Source: Mycobacterium terramassiliense
GTDB lineage: Bacteria; Actinomycetota; Actinomycetes; Mycobacteriales; Mycobacteriaceae
Assembly: GCF_900157385.1 (NCBI RefSeq)
Contig: NZ_LT717698.1
Location: forward strand, 293,312-357,311
DNA length: 64,000 nt
Direction of reading: 5' to 3'
A program made the position numbers and the translations under genes. Shown here piece after piece: positions 38,659 to 46,227 of this stretch. A model generated the notes under the pieces. It was not told the DNA's origin and did not search any database. It was given only the letters and a program-made list of their open reading frames with translations. Each line of letters starts with the position of its first letter. Within the stretch, counting starts at the first letter, position 1.

Positions 38659-38659
<1 letters not shown>
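36173..38659 (-). CDS. pheT: Phenylalanine--tRNA ligase beta subunit
   Basis: The 828-residue beta chain of the alpha2-beta2 PheRS. An N-terminal tRNA-binding OB fold (about 40-155), the B3/B4 editing region with [10 protein letters not shown], the B5 domain, and a C-terminal ferredoxin-like anticodon-binding domain (about 735-828, [20 protein letters not shown]) are recognisable. It charges tRNA-Phe together with PheS. The ATG at 38659 overlaps the pheS stop by one base (TGATG), so the two subunits are coupled. Length matches M. tuberculosis PheT (831). Confidence 0.98.
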
Positions 38660-39720
<1,061 letters not shown>

Positions 39721-39767
39721 CTAACGAGGCTGTTCCGAACGGCTGGACGCGCCCAGCGCAAGTGCTG

Positions 39768-39773
39768 ATCATA
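39768..39773 (-). promoter_or_regulatory. -10 element of the pheST promoter
   Basis: TATGAT on the minus strand, about 65 nt before the pheS start, close to the consensus TATAAT. No T-box-like leader is seen in the short 5' region. Confidence 0.5.
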
Positions 39774-39828
39774 GGCGATTCGGCGCACGGCACCGGGCGC
39801 GTGCTGCGCGGCGCAGTCGGACGCGTGG

Positions 39829-40653
39829 CTAGCCGGTCGCGACCGGCTGCGGACGGGCCAGCGTGTCATCCACCACCGGCAAAGCCGGCAAGGCCGCGCG
39901 TCCGGTGACGAAGTGAAAGACCTTGTGGGCCGCCAGCGCGCCCAGGACACCGAACACCGGCGCGGCGGCCATGGTGCCCCAGTGGTGCGCCAACATCAGG
40001 AAGCCGAACCCCGCGGACGCCGCCAGCATCAAAATCCGCAGCGGGGTCCAGTGGACCGGCTGCTGGAACCGGGCGGACACCAGCACGCCCAGGACCACGG
40101 CGACGGTGTGACCCGCGTCGGTGAAATCACCGCCGATGATCGCCGAGGCGAGACCCGCCGCCACCCACCAGCCGACCCAGGCGGCCCGCCAGCGTTGCGG
40201 CATCACCGCCGTCATCGCCCCGAGCACCGCCAGGGCGCCGTAGCTCATCCCGACATCGCTGGCCCGGGTGATCGACACCGGCATCCATCCGAATTCGACC
40301 GCGGCGGCCAGGGCGGCGGCCACCACCAGCGTCGCGCCGATGTGGCCGACCAGGAAGGCCACCACCAGCCGGATGGTGCGCAAATGCAGCTCCGCCAGCG
40401 CGAGCAGGCAGGTCAGGAAGGGCAGCCAGAAGTACAACGGCCCGGCATCGACGACCAGCGCGCTGCCCAGCAGCGTGCCGACGTGGCCGTGGGCCAGGTT
40501 GTGCAGGTTGGTGCTGGCGCGCTGCACGAGCACGTCATGCGCGTGCGGGCCGAGCGCCAGGATGGCGCAGCTGATGGCAAGCAGCGCTGCCACATACCCC
40601 ACGGTGAACCGGACCCGGGCGAGCCGGGAGAAGATGCCCCCAATCATTGCCAT
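39829..40653 (-). CDS. Rhomboid-like membrane protein (Rv1648-like)
   Basis: A 274-residue protein with about six hydrophobic segments. The pattern resembles actinobacterial rhomboid-like proteins: an N-terminal NLHNLAHGHVG between the first segments, DVGMSYGALAVLG where rhomboids carry the GxSG serine, and DAGHTVAVVLGVLVS where they carry the TM6 histidine. GMSYG is not a strict GxSG, so protease activity is uncertain. It stands 12 nt after the adenylate cyclase gene and is probably co-transcribed with it, as in M. tuberculosis (Rv1647-Rv1648). The C-terminus is a short soluble tail. Confidence 0.85.
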   Translation of the reverse strand: MAMIGGIFSRLARVRFTVGYVAALLAISCAILALGPHAHDVLVQRASTNLHNLAHGHVGTLLGSALVVDAGPLYFWLPFLTCLLALAELHLRTIRLVVAFLVGHIGATLVVAAALAAAVEFGWMPVSITRASDVGMSYGALAVLGAMTAVMPQRWRAAWVGWWVAAGLASAIIGGDFTDAGHTVAVVLGVLVSARFQQPVHWTPLRILMLAASAGFGFLMLAHHWGTMAAAPVFGVLGALAAHKVFHFVTGRAALPALPVVDDTLARPQPVATG

Positions 40654-40665
40654 CCATTATGCGGG

Positions 40666-41565
40666 CTAATTTGTTTCGTCAGCGTGATCAAAGGCTGTTA
40701 ACTCCTTAAGAGTCTTCAGGCGATATATCCCCAGGTCGGCGGGGATGCCGGCGGTCTTGCCCGCGAAGACGGGCCTGCGTGCACGCTTGGCGACGATGCC
40801 CAACGCGTCCAGCTCGGTTTGCGGTATGAGGTCCAACGTCGAGCTCGACACCATGATTCCACCTTTGGTGGCGCGTTCCATAACCCGCGCGGCGATGTTG
40901 ACGTCCACACCGAGCCAGTCCGCGGCCATGCGCTGCGGGCGGCCGGTGTGGATGCCGACCCGCATCCGCGGTGTGTAGCCCGCCACCTCGACCGATTTCA
41001 GCGCCTCCTTGGCCGCCAGCACCGCCCGCAGGGCGACCGTGGGATCGCGGAACACGGCCATGAGCCCGTCGCCCATGCGTTTGACGATGTGCCCGCCGGC
41101 GTCCAGGAGCGGCGGCTCGATCGCCCGCGCCACCTGTCGCAGCAGAACCAGGGCTGCGTCGTCGCCGGCGTGCAGCGACCAGGTCGAAAAGCCCACCAGG
41201 TCGGTGAACACGAGCGTCACCTCGGGGTTTGCCGGGCGCCGGGACACCGCCTCGGTCAGCGCCTGCCACACCTGCAGCACGCCGAGGCTGACTTCGCGCG
41301 AGACCGCGTCGCGGTCCCCCAGCAGCCGGTCGGCGGCGCGGGCCGCGGCGCGCGGGCCGCCCTCACCCGCGGTCGACAGCGGGTCGCCGAACTCGGGATC
41401 GCCGGGAAGTAGCCGTCGGGCGCGCCGGACGAACGCCACCACGCCGGGGCTGTGATTGGTGGTGCGCAGCCACCGCCCCGGCGAGCGTCGCCCCTCGTCG
41501 GACGCCAGCGTGGTGAGTGCCTCTTCGGACTCGCCGGACTCCGAATCGCGTTGTCCAACGTCCAC
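40666..41565 (-). CDS. Class III adenylate cyclase (Rv1647-like)
   Basis: A 299-residue protein that should make cAMP from ATP. After an N-terminal helical region (1 to about 110), the cyclase domain shows the first metal Asp in LVFTDLVGFSTWS, the substrate Lys and second metal Asp in KRMGDGLMAVF, and the transition-state Asn and Arg in VDVNIAARVMERA. All catalytic positions seem intact, so a homodimer with two active sites is expected. There is no membrane segment. The start is GTG at 41565, exactly 6 nt after a TACCCT -10 element, suggesting a leaderless mRNA. Confidence 0.93.
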   Translation of the reverse strand: MDVGQRDSESGESEEALTTLASDEGRRSPGRWLRTTNHSPGVVAFVRRARRLLPGDPEFGDPLSTAGEGGPRAAARAADRLLGDRDAVSREVSLGVLQVWQALTEAVSRRPANPEVTLVFTDLVGFSTWSLHAGDDAALVLLRQVARAIEPPLLDAGGHIVKRMGDGLMAVFRDPTVALRAVLAAKEALKSVEVAGYTPRMRVGIHTGRPQRMAADWLGVDVNIAARVMERATKGGIMVSSSTLDLIPQTELDALGIVAKRARRPVFAGKTAGIPADLGIYRLKTLKELTAFDHADETN

Positions 41566-41571
41566 GTGGCA

Positions 41572-41577
41572 AGGGTA
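41572..41577 (-). promoter_or_regulatory. -10 element for leaderless adenylate cyclase mRNA
   Basis: TACCCT, then 6 nt, then the GTG start. With normal spacing, transcription would begin at the G of the start codon. Confidence 0.6.
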
Positions 41578-41625
41578 GGCGGTGCGAGCGGGCTCGGGCA
41601 GCCCGGTCGGGACTGGCCTGAACCG

Positions 41626-42384
41626 TTAAGGGTTGGGGTTCCAGGTCACATTGGGCACAACGGGCCCCAGGAGGCCGGTTCCCGGGATGGAAATCTCCAG
41701 ACCGTCGAAGTTGTACGCCAAGCTGCTGATTCCGAGGGGGAAGAAGCTCCCCGTTCCGTCGACCGTCACCCAGGCGCCCAGCGGCCAGGTTTCCAGGATG
41801 TGGCCAAACCACCCGCCCCCGGCCGTGAAACCCTCGCTGATGTTCGCCGACGCCAATACCCCAGAACCGAGCGGGGTGTTATAGGTCACGGCGCCGGTTC
41901 CGATTAGTCCGCTGAGCATGGATCCGCCCATGCCGTCGCTAACAAAGATCGGCGTCGCGCTCAGCGATATCCCTAAGGGACCGAATGGATAATTGATGTT
42001 AATGGCGCCGAGGGTGTTGTCGACGGTGTCGGCCGCATTGGCGGCGGCGCCGGCGATACCGCCGGCGGGCGCACTCACCGCGTTCGCCAATGTTTGTTGA
42101 GCGTTCGCCACCTCGGCGTTGAGGTATTGCGCGGCACCGCCGTTCAACAAGTTCACGAACTCGTCGTGAAAGGCCGCCGCCTTGGCGCTGAGGGCCTGGA
42201 ATTCCTCGGCATGCGCACCCAGAGCAGCCGAAATCGCCGACGAGACCTCGTCAGCGGCCGGCGCCGCAATTGCCGTGGTCTGGCTCGCCGCCGCCGCATT
42301 CGCGCTGCGCAAAGCGGAGCCCAAGTTCTGCAAATTTCCGCTCGCCGTCGACACCATTTCCGGGATTACGTTCAGCGACGACAT
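41626..42384 (-). CDS. PE-family protein (position of PE17)
   Basis: A 252-residue PE protein. The PE domain (MSSLNVIPEMVSTASGNLQN, 1 to about 97) ends with YLNAE, the type VII export signal. The C-terminal 140 residues are unlike those of the PE cluster at 27-36 kb: they read as a short beta-rich domain (ININYPFGPLGISLSATPIF, WFGHILETWPLGAWVTVDG, SSLAYNFDGLEISIPG) with many Gly and aromatic residues, perhaps a small barrel. Start ATG at 42384 with AAGGAGG. It takes the place of PE17 (Rv1646), but orthology is not certain because the C-terminal part was not compared. Confidence 0.88.
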   Translation of the reverse strand: MSSLNVIPEMVSTASGNLQNLGSALRSANAAAASQTTAIAAPAADEVSSAISAALGAHAEEFQALSAKAAAFHDEFVNLLNGGAAQYLNAEVANAQQTLANAVSAPAGGIAGAAANAADTVDNTLGAININYPFGPLGISLSATPIFVSDGMGGSMLSGLIGTGAVTYNTPLGSGVLASANISEGFTAGGGWFGHILETWPLGAWVTVDGTGSFFPLGISSLAYNFDGLEISIPGTGLLGPVVPNVTWNPNP

Positions 42385-42584
42385 TGGCGTGCCTCCTTGG
42401 CTAACAAACCGACGGCGCAGACCGCCGGACTGGCGGCGAGAACAAAGGGTAACAGCCGACAACGCGTCTGAAAATAGGCGTACTCAGATGCCGTGTCGCA
42501 CTTTTTTTGGACCCCGCCGGACCCGGCCTCAGTCACGCAAAAGTTGCGACTCGACAACGTCGCCCGACGCGCCCGCCGAAATTC

Positions 42585-42614
42585 TAGACAACGCGCGTTG
42601 TCAGAGCTTATCGT
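42585..42614 (+). promoter_or_regulatory. Promoter with 16-bp operator upstream of the MpaB-family gene
   Basis: A -35 TAGACA (42585-42590) and a -10 TATCGT (42609-42614) are 18 nt apart. A perfect 16-bp palindrome GACAACGCGCGTTGTC (42587-42602) overlaps the -35 and spacer, the classic place for a repressor. A partial copy, TCGACAACGTCG, lies about 35 nt upstream. The regulator is not identifiable from this window. Confidence 0.6.
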
Positions 42615-42641
42615 GAGCCCAGTTAGGCGCAGGAGGCCGAG

Positions 42642-43685
42642 ATGACTGCCATGGCAACAACATCCGCCGATCCGCTGGGACCCGACTCGCTCACCTGGAA
42701 GTACTTCGGTGACCTCCGCACCGGAATGATGGGCATCTGGATCGGGGCGATTCAGAACATGTACCCGGAACTGGGCGCCGGCGTCGAGGAACATTCCATC
42801 CTGCTGCGGGAGCCCCTGCAGCGGGTGGCCCGCTCGGTGTACCCCATCATGGGCGTGGTCTACGACGGCGACCGGGCCGCCGAGACCGGCCGGCAGATCA
42901 AGGGCTACCACCGCACCATCAAGGGCGTCGACGCCGCGGGGCGTCGCTACCACGCGCTGAACCCCGAGACGTTCTACTGGGCGCACGCCACCTTCTTCAT
43001 GCTCATCATCAAGGTCGCCGACTACTTCTGCGGGGGGCTGACCGAGGCCGAGAAGCGGCAGCTGTTCGACGAGCACGTGCAGTGGTACCGGATGTACGGC
43101 ATGAGCATGCGGCCGGTGCCCACGTCGTGGGAGGAGTTCCAGGAGTACTGGGACCGGGTCTGCCGCGAGGAGCTGGAAATCAACCAGGCGACGCTGGACA
43201 TCTTCAAGATCCGGATTCCCAAACCCAAATTCGTGCTGATGCCCACGCCGGTCTGGGACCAGTTGTTCAAGCCGCTGGTGGCCGGCCAGCGCTGGATCGC
43301 GGCGGGGCTGTTCGAGCCCGCGGTGCGCGAAAAGGCGGGACTGCACTGGACGGCGGGCGACGAGGTGCTGCTGCGCCTGTTCGGCAAGGCCGTCGAGCTG
43401 GCGTTTTTGGCGGTCCCCGACGAGATCCGGCTGCATCCGCGCGCGCTGGCGGCCTATCGCCGTGCCGAGGGGCGGCTGCCCAGCGACGCCCCGCTGGTCG
43501 AGGCTCCGGCGTTCATGGGCCCGCCGCGCGACCGCCGCGGGCTGCCGATGCACTACGTTCCGCCCCGGCCGAGGTCCGCTCTCGACCCGGCCAAAGCGCT
43601 CATGGAGCGGGCCGGCTCACTGGTGCACGGCACGCTCTCGCTGGCGGGTCTGCGGCCGGCCCGGGGGCGCGTCAGGGCCGCTTGA
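42642..43685 (+). CDS. Oxygenase MpaB family protein (DUF2236, Rv1645c-like)
   Basis: A 347-residue protein of the DUF2236/MpaB family, whose studied members (latex-clearing protein, fungal MpaB) are haem-dependent oxygenases; a similar role here is inference. Family features visible are the N-terminal helix with WIGAIQNMYPELGAGV, the VYDGDRAAETG segment and the conserved His in TFYWAHATFF. AGGAGG lies 7 nt before the ATG at 42642. It is transcribed divergently from the PE gene through a promoter with a strong palindrome, and its 3' end overlaps tsnR (convergent) by 14 bp. Confidence 0.88.
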   Translation: MTAMATTSADPLGPDSLTWKYFGDLRTGMMGIWIGAIQNMYPELGAGVEEHSILLREPLQRVARSVYPIMGVVYDGDRAAETGRQIKGYHRTIKGVDAAGRRYHALNPETFYWAHATFFMLIIKVADYFCGGLTEAEKRQLFDEHVQWYRMYGMSMRPVPTSWEEFQEYWDRVCREELEINQATLDIFKIRIPKPKFVLMPTPVWDQLFKPLVAGQRWIAAGLFEPAVREKAGLHWTAGDEVLLRLFGKAVELAFLAVPDEIRLHPRALAAYRRAEGRLPSDAPLVEAPAFMGPPRDRRGLPMHYVPPRPRSALDPAKALMERAGSLVHGTLSLAGLRPARGRVRAA

Positions 43686-44466
43686 GCAGACCCAGAGCGT
43701 GGGCGCTCTGGTAGAGGCAGATCGCCGCGGCGGCGGCGACGTTCAGGCTCTCGGCGCCGCCGGACATCGGAATGCACACGCGGTCGTCCGCGGCCGCCGC
43801 GAGCTCGGCCGGCAACCCGTGTGCCTCGGCCCCGAACAACCATGCCGTCGGCGCGGCCAGGTCCGCCTCGTCGAGGCGTGTCGCCCCGTCGATCGTGGTC
43901 GCCAGCACCCGCAGCCCGGCGGCGCGCAAGGCGGCGGCGGCCGCGGGGACGTCGGGCGCGGCGACCACCGGGATCGAGAAGATGCTGCCCGCCGAGGCGC
44001 GCAGGCACTTGCCGTTGTACGGGTCGACGCTGTGGCCCCCGAGGAGCACCGCCCCCGCGCCCATGGCGTCGGCGATGCGGATCAGCGTGCCCGCGTTGCC
44101 CGGCTCACCGATCGCGACGGGAACCGCGACCAAGCGCGGCGGGGCGGCCACCACGTCCTCGAGCCGGGTCGCCGGCATGTCGCACACGGCGACCAACCCC
44201 GCCGGCGTGACCGTGTCCGACAGCGCTTTCGCGGCCCGCTCGGTGACCAGATGGACCGGGCAGTCCTGAGCGTCCAGCAGCGGGGCGTGCCGCTGCGCGG
44301 CGGCTTCGGTGACGAACACCTCGCGGATCAACCCGCGAGCGCACGCGGCCTCGACCAGGTTGGGGCCTTCGGCCAGGAACCGTCCCGCCCGCCTCCGACC
44401 GACGTGCCGATGCAATTTGACCGCCGCGACCACCCGGGCCGAGCGTTCCGTGAGGGCCGCGGGCAT
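43672..44466 (-). CDS. tsnR: 23S rRNA 2'-O-methyltransferase family protein (SpoU/TrmH)
   Basis: A 264-residue SpoU-class methyltransferase. The three SPOUT motifs are visible: VAIGEPGNAGTLIRIADAMG, WLFGAEAHGLP and CIPMSGGAESLNVAAAAAI, which build the knotted SAM site. An N-terminal L7Ae-like RNA-binding region precedes them. It is called TsnR from similarity to thiostrepton-resistance enzymes; the true substrate nucleotide is not known from sequence. It starts 9 nt after rplT and closes the infC-rpmI-rplT operon. Confidence 0.92.
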   Translation of the reverse strand: MPAALTERSARVVAAVKLHRHVGRRRAGRFLAEGPNLVEAACARGLIREVFVTEAAAQRHAPLLDAQDCPVHLVTERAAKALSDTVTPAGLVAVCDMPATRLEDVVAAPPRLVAVPVAIGEPGNAGTLIRIADAMGAGAVLLGGHSVDPYNGKCLRASAGSIFSIPVVAAPDVPAAAAALRAAGLRVLATTIDGATRLDEADLAAPTAWLFGAEAHGLPAELAAAADDRVCIPMSGGAESLNVAAAAAICLYQSAHALGLLKRP

Positions 44467-44475
44467 GGTCGGGGG

Positions 44476-44871
44476 TTAAGCGGCCTCTCCCGAATCCGAG
44501 GGGGCGTTGACGTCGTCGGGCAGGGCCGCCCGGGCGACCTCGACCAGCGCGGTGAACGCCGCCGGATCGGTGATCGCGATGTCGGCGAGGTTTTTGCGGT
44601 CCACCTCGACGCCGGCGGCCTTGAGGCCCTGGATCAGCCGGTTATAGGTGATGTCGTTGGCGCGCGCGGCCGCGTTGATCCGCGAGATCCACAACTTGCG
44701 GAACTCGCCCTTGCGCGCACGGCGGTCGCGGTAGGCGTAGTTCAGCGAATGCAGTTGCTGCTCTTTGGCTTTGCGGTAGAGCCGGGATCGCTGGCCGCGA
44801 TAGCCTTTCGAGGCTTTCAGGACGCTGCGCCTCTTCTTGTGGGCGTTGACCGCCCGCTTCACGCGTGCCAT
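44476..44871 (-). CDS. rplT: 50S ribosomal protein L20
   Basis: A 131-residue L20, an rRNA-binding assembly protein. Its N-terminal basic arm ([20 protein letters not shown]) and [16 protein letters not shown] core are typical. It is the third gene of the infC operon. In other bacteria L20 represses this operon by binding the mRNA leader, which matters for the leader terminator noted at 45873-45896. Confidence 0.98.
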   Translation of the reverse strand: MARVKRAVNAHKKRRSVLKASKGYRGQRSRLYRKAKEQQLHSLNYAYRDRRARKGEFRKLWISRINAAARANDITYNRLIQGLKAAGVEVDRKNLADIAITDPAAFTALVEVARAALPDDVNAPSDSGEAA

Positions 44872-44928
44872 TGGGTGTTCCTACTCTCGTTCAGGCAGTA
44901 ATTGGTTCGTCAGGGTCTGGTCGGCCGG

Positions 44929-45123
44929 TCAGCCGTTGAGCAGCTTGTTGATGCGCTTGGTGTCGTTCGCTGCCACCACCGTGCGGCCGTCGAGCCGCCG
45001 GGTTCGCTTGGTGGGCTTGTGTTCGAGCAGGTGGCGCCGATTCGCCTTCTGGCGCACGATCTTTCCGCTTCCGGTGCGCCTGAATCGCTTCGAAGCCCCG
45101 CTGTGGGTCTTGGCCTTGGGCAT
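44929..45123 (-). CDS. rpmI: 50S ribosomal protein L35
   Basis: A 64-residue basic ribosomal protein with the typical L35 sequence [18 protein letters not shown]. It lies between infC (51 nt away) and rplT (57 nt away) in the classic infC-rpmI-rplT order. Confidence 0.98.
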   Translation of the reverse strand: MPKAKTHSGASKRFRRTGSGKIVRQKANRRHLLEHKPTKRTRRLDGRTVVAANDTKRINKLLNG

Positions 45124-45174
45124 GTTTCCTCTACTTGGTTTCTCGTGCTGCTCGTACTTGCTCGCGCTGTCTGG

Positions 45175-45783
45175 TCAGTTGGCCGACGGGTCCGTGTCCG
45201 GCGCCGCGTCGGCGTCCGTCGCCGCAGTGCTCCCCGGTCCCTCGGGATGCCGCGCCCTGGCGCGGGTCTTCGCGCCGCGGTGCGGCGCCAGCACCATCGT
45301 CATGTTGCGGCCGTCCTGCTTGGCGGACGTTTCGACGAATCCGTAGTCGGCGACATCCGCGCCCAGCCGCTGCAGCAATCGGTAGCCCAACTCGGGCCTC
45401 GACTGCTCGCGTCCACGAAACATGATGGTGACCTTGACCTTCGATCCCGCCTCTAGGAAGCGAATTACGTGGCCCTTCTTGGTCTCGTAGTCGTGATCGT
45501 CGATCTTGGGTCGCAGCTTTTGTTCTTTGACGACGGTCTGCTGCTGGTTCCGGCGGGATTCGCGCGCCTTTTGCGCCGCCTCGTATTTGAACTTGCCGTA
45601 ATCCATAATCTTGCAGACCGGCGGTCTGGCGTTGGGGGCAACTTCGACGAGATCGAGATCGGCGTCCGCGGCGACGCGCAGTGCGTCTTCGATGCGCACT
45701 ATGCCTACCTGCTCCCCTCCCGGGCCGATCAATCGGACTTCAGGTACGCGGATGCGCTCGTTGACGCGGGTCTCAGTGCTGAT
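45175..45783 (-). CDS. infC: Translation initiation factor IF-3, ATC start codon
   Basis: A 202-residue IF-3. The N-terminal domain begins [17 protein letters not shown], and the C-terminal domain has [20 protein letters not shown] and MFRGREQSR. No ATG, GTG or TTG exists between an in-frame TAG upstream (minus strand, about 45805) and the conserved N-terminus. The only sensible start is ATC at 45783, 4 nt after GGGAGG. Rare ATT/ATC starts are the known autoregulatory device of infC. Starting at the internal TTG (45732) would remove the conserved N-terminal segment. The C-terminal tail (about 180-202) is a variable acidic extension. Confidence 0.95.
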   Translation of the reverse strand: MSTETRVNERIRVPEVRLIGPGGEQVGIVRIEDALRVAADADLDLVEVAPNARPPVCKIMDYGKFKYEAAQKARESRRNQQQTVVKEQKLRPKIDDHDYETKKGHVIRFLEAGSKVKVTIMFRGREQSRPELGYRLLQRLGADVADYGFVETSAKQDGRNMTMVLAPHRGAKTRARARHPEGPGSTAATDADAAPDTDPSAN

Positions 45784-46213
45784 GGGGCCTCCCTTGTTGG
45801 GCTTCTACTTCTCCGGTGGCGGCCAGTCCCGATGCCTGTCGGAGGCGCAGCGGTGAAACCCACCCCACCAGCAAAAAAGCCCTGCACAAGCAGGGCCCAA
45901 TGCCGACCGATCGCGGCTGCTGCCAGCCGCCCGCGCTGCCCGCGGAAAGGCATCCACGATGCCTGTGACCGGACCGTGTCGCCTAAAAGAGGCTCGAAGC
46001 CTGTCTCGCGGCTAGCGGTGGGAGTGGGACTCCACTTACTGTTCCCCGGCGTTCACCGGGATGGTCGCAGCCCACAGTTTAGCAGCCGTGGGGCGTCTTC
46101 CAGCACGTCCGCGCCCGGGCGGCAGTGCGTCGCGGCGGCGCCACACTGGCACCGCGGGCAACTGCCCGTCGTGGCGCTTGGCGCTTCGCCAGGATTTTCA
46201 TGGGTTGAGGGCT
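45784..46213 (-). promoter_or_regulatory. Structured leader region of the infC operon
   Basis: About 430 bp between infC and the divergent lysX promoter, without a gene in the minus direction. Read on the minus strand it contains several possible stems: ACTGT...ACAGT enclosing CCCGG-N6-CCGGG (46033-46078 region), GTGGAGT/ACTCCCAC near 46020, AGGCT-TCG-AGCCT with CTTTT near 45985-46000, GCGGCT-N6-AGCCGC near 45911-45930, and then an intrinsic terminator (45873-45896) before infC. This resembles a ribosomal-protein leader. No clear -10 was chosen. Confidence 0.5.
45873..45896 (-). terminator. Intrinsic terminator (attenuator) in the infC leader
   Basis: On the minus strand GCCCTGC-TTGT-GCAGGGC forms a 7-bp GC-rich stem with a 4-nt loop, directly followed by six T. 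It sits about 90 nt before the infC start codon, inside the operon leader rather than at an operon end, so it is more likely an attenuator than a simple terminator. Confidence 0.8.
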
Positions 46214-46219
46214 TATCCT
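46214..46219 (+). promoter_or_regulatory. -10 element of lysX
   Basis: TATCCT, followed 8 nt later by the GTG at 46228, so transcription would start at or within 2 nt of that codon (leaderless or nearly so). Confidence 0.5.
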
Positions 46220-46227
46220 CGCGGTCT

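Noticed and set aside
45175..45732. infC starting at the internal TTG (reading IGPGGEQV)
   Set aside because: It would remove the conserved [15 protein letters not shown] segment. The ATC at 45783 has a good Shine-Dalgarno and restores it.
45469..46227. N-terminal extension of the lysX open frame
   Set aside because: It overlaps infC and its leader on the opposite strand. Only the last part (from GTG 46024) has any similarity to a LysX N-terminus, and the -10 at 46214 supports a later start.
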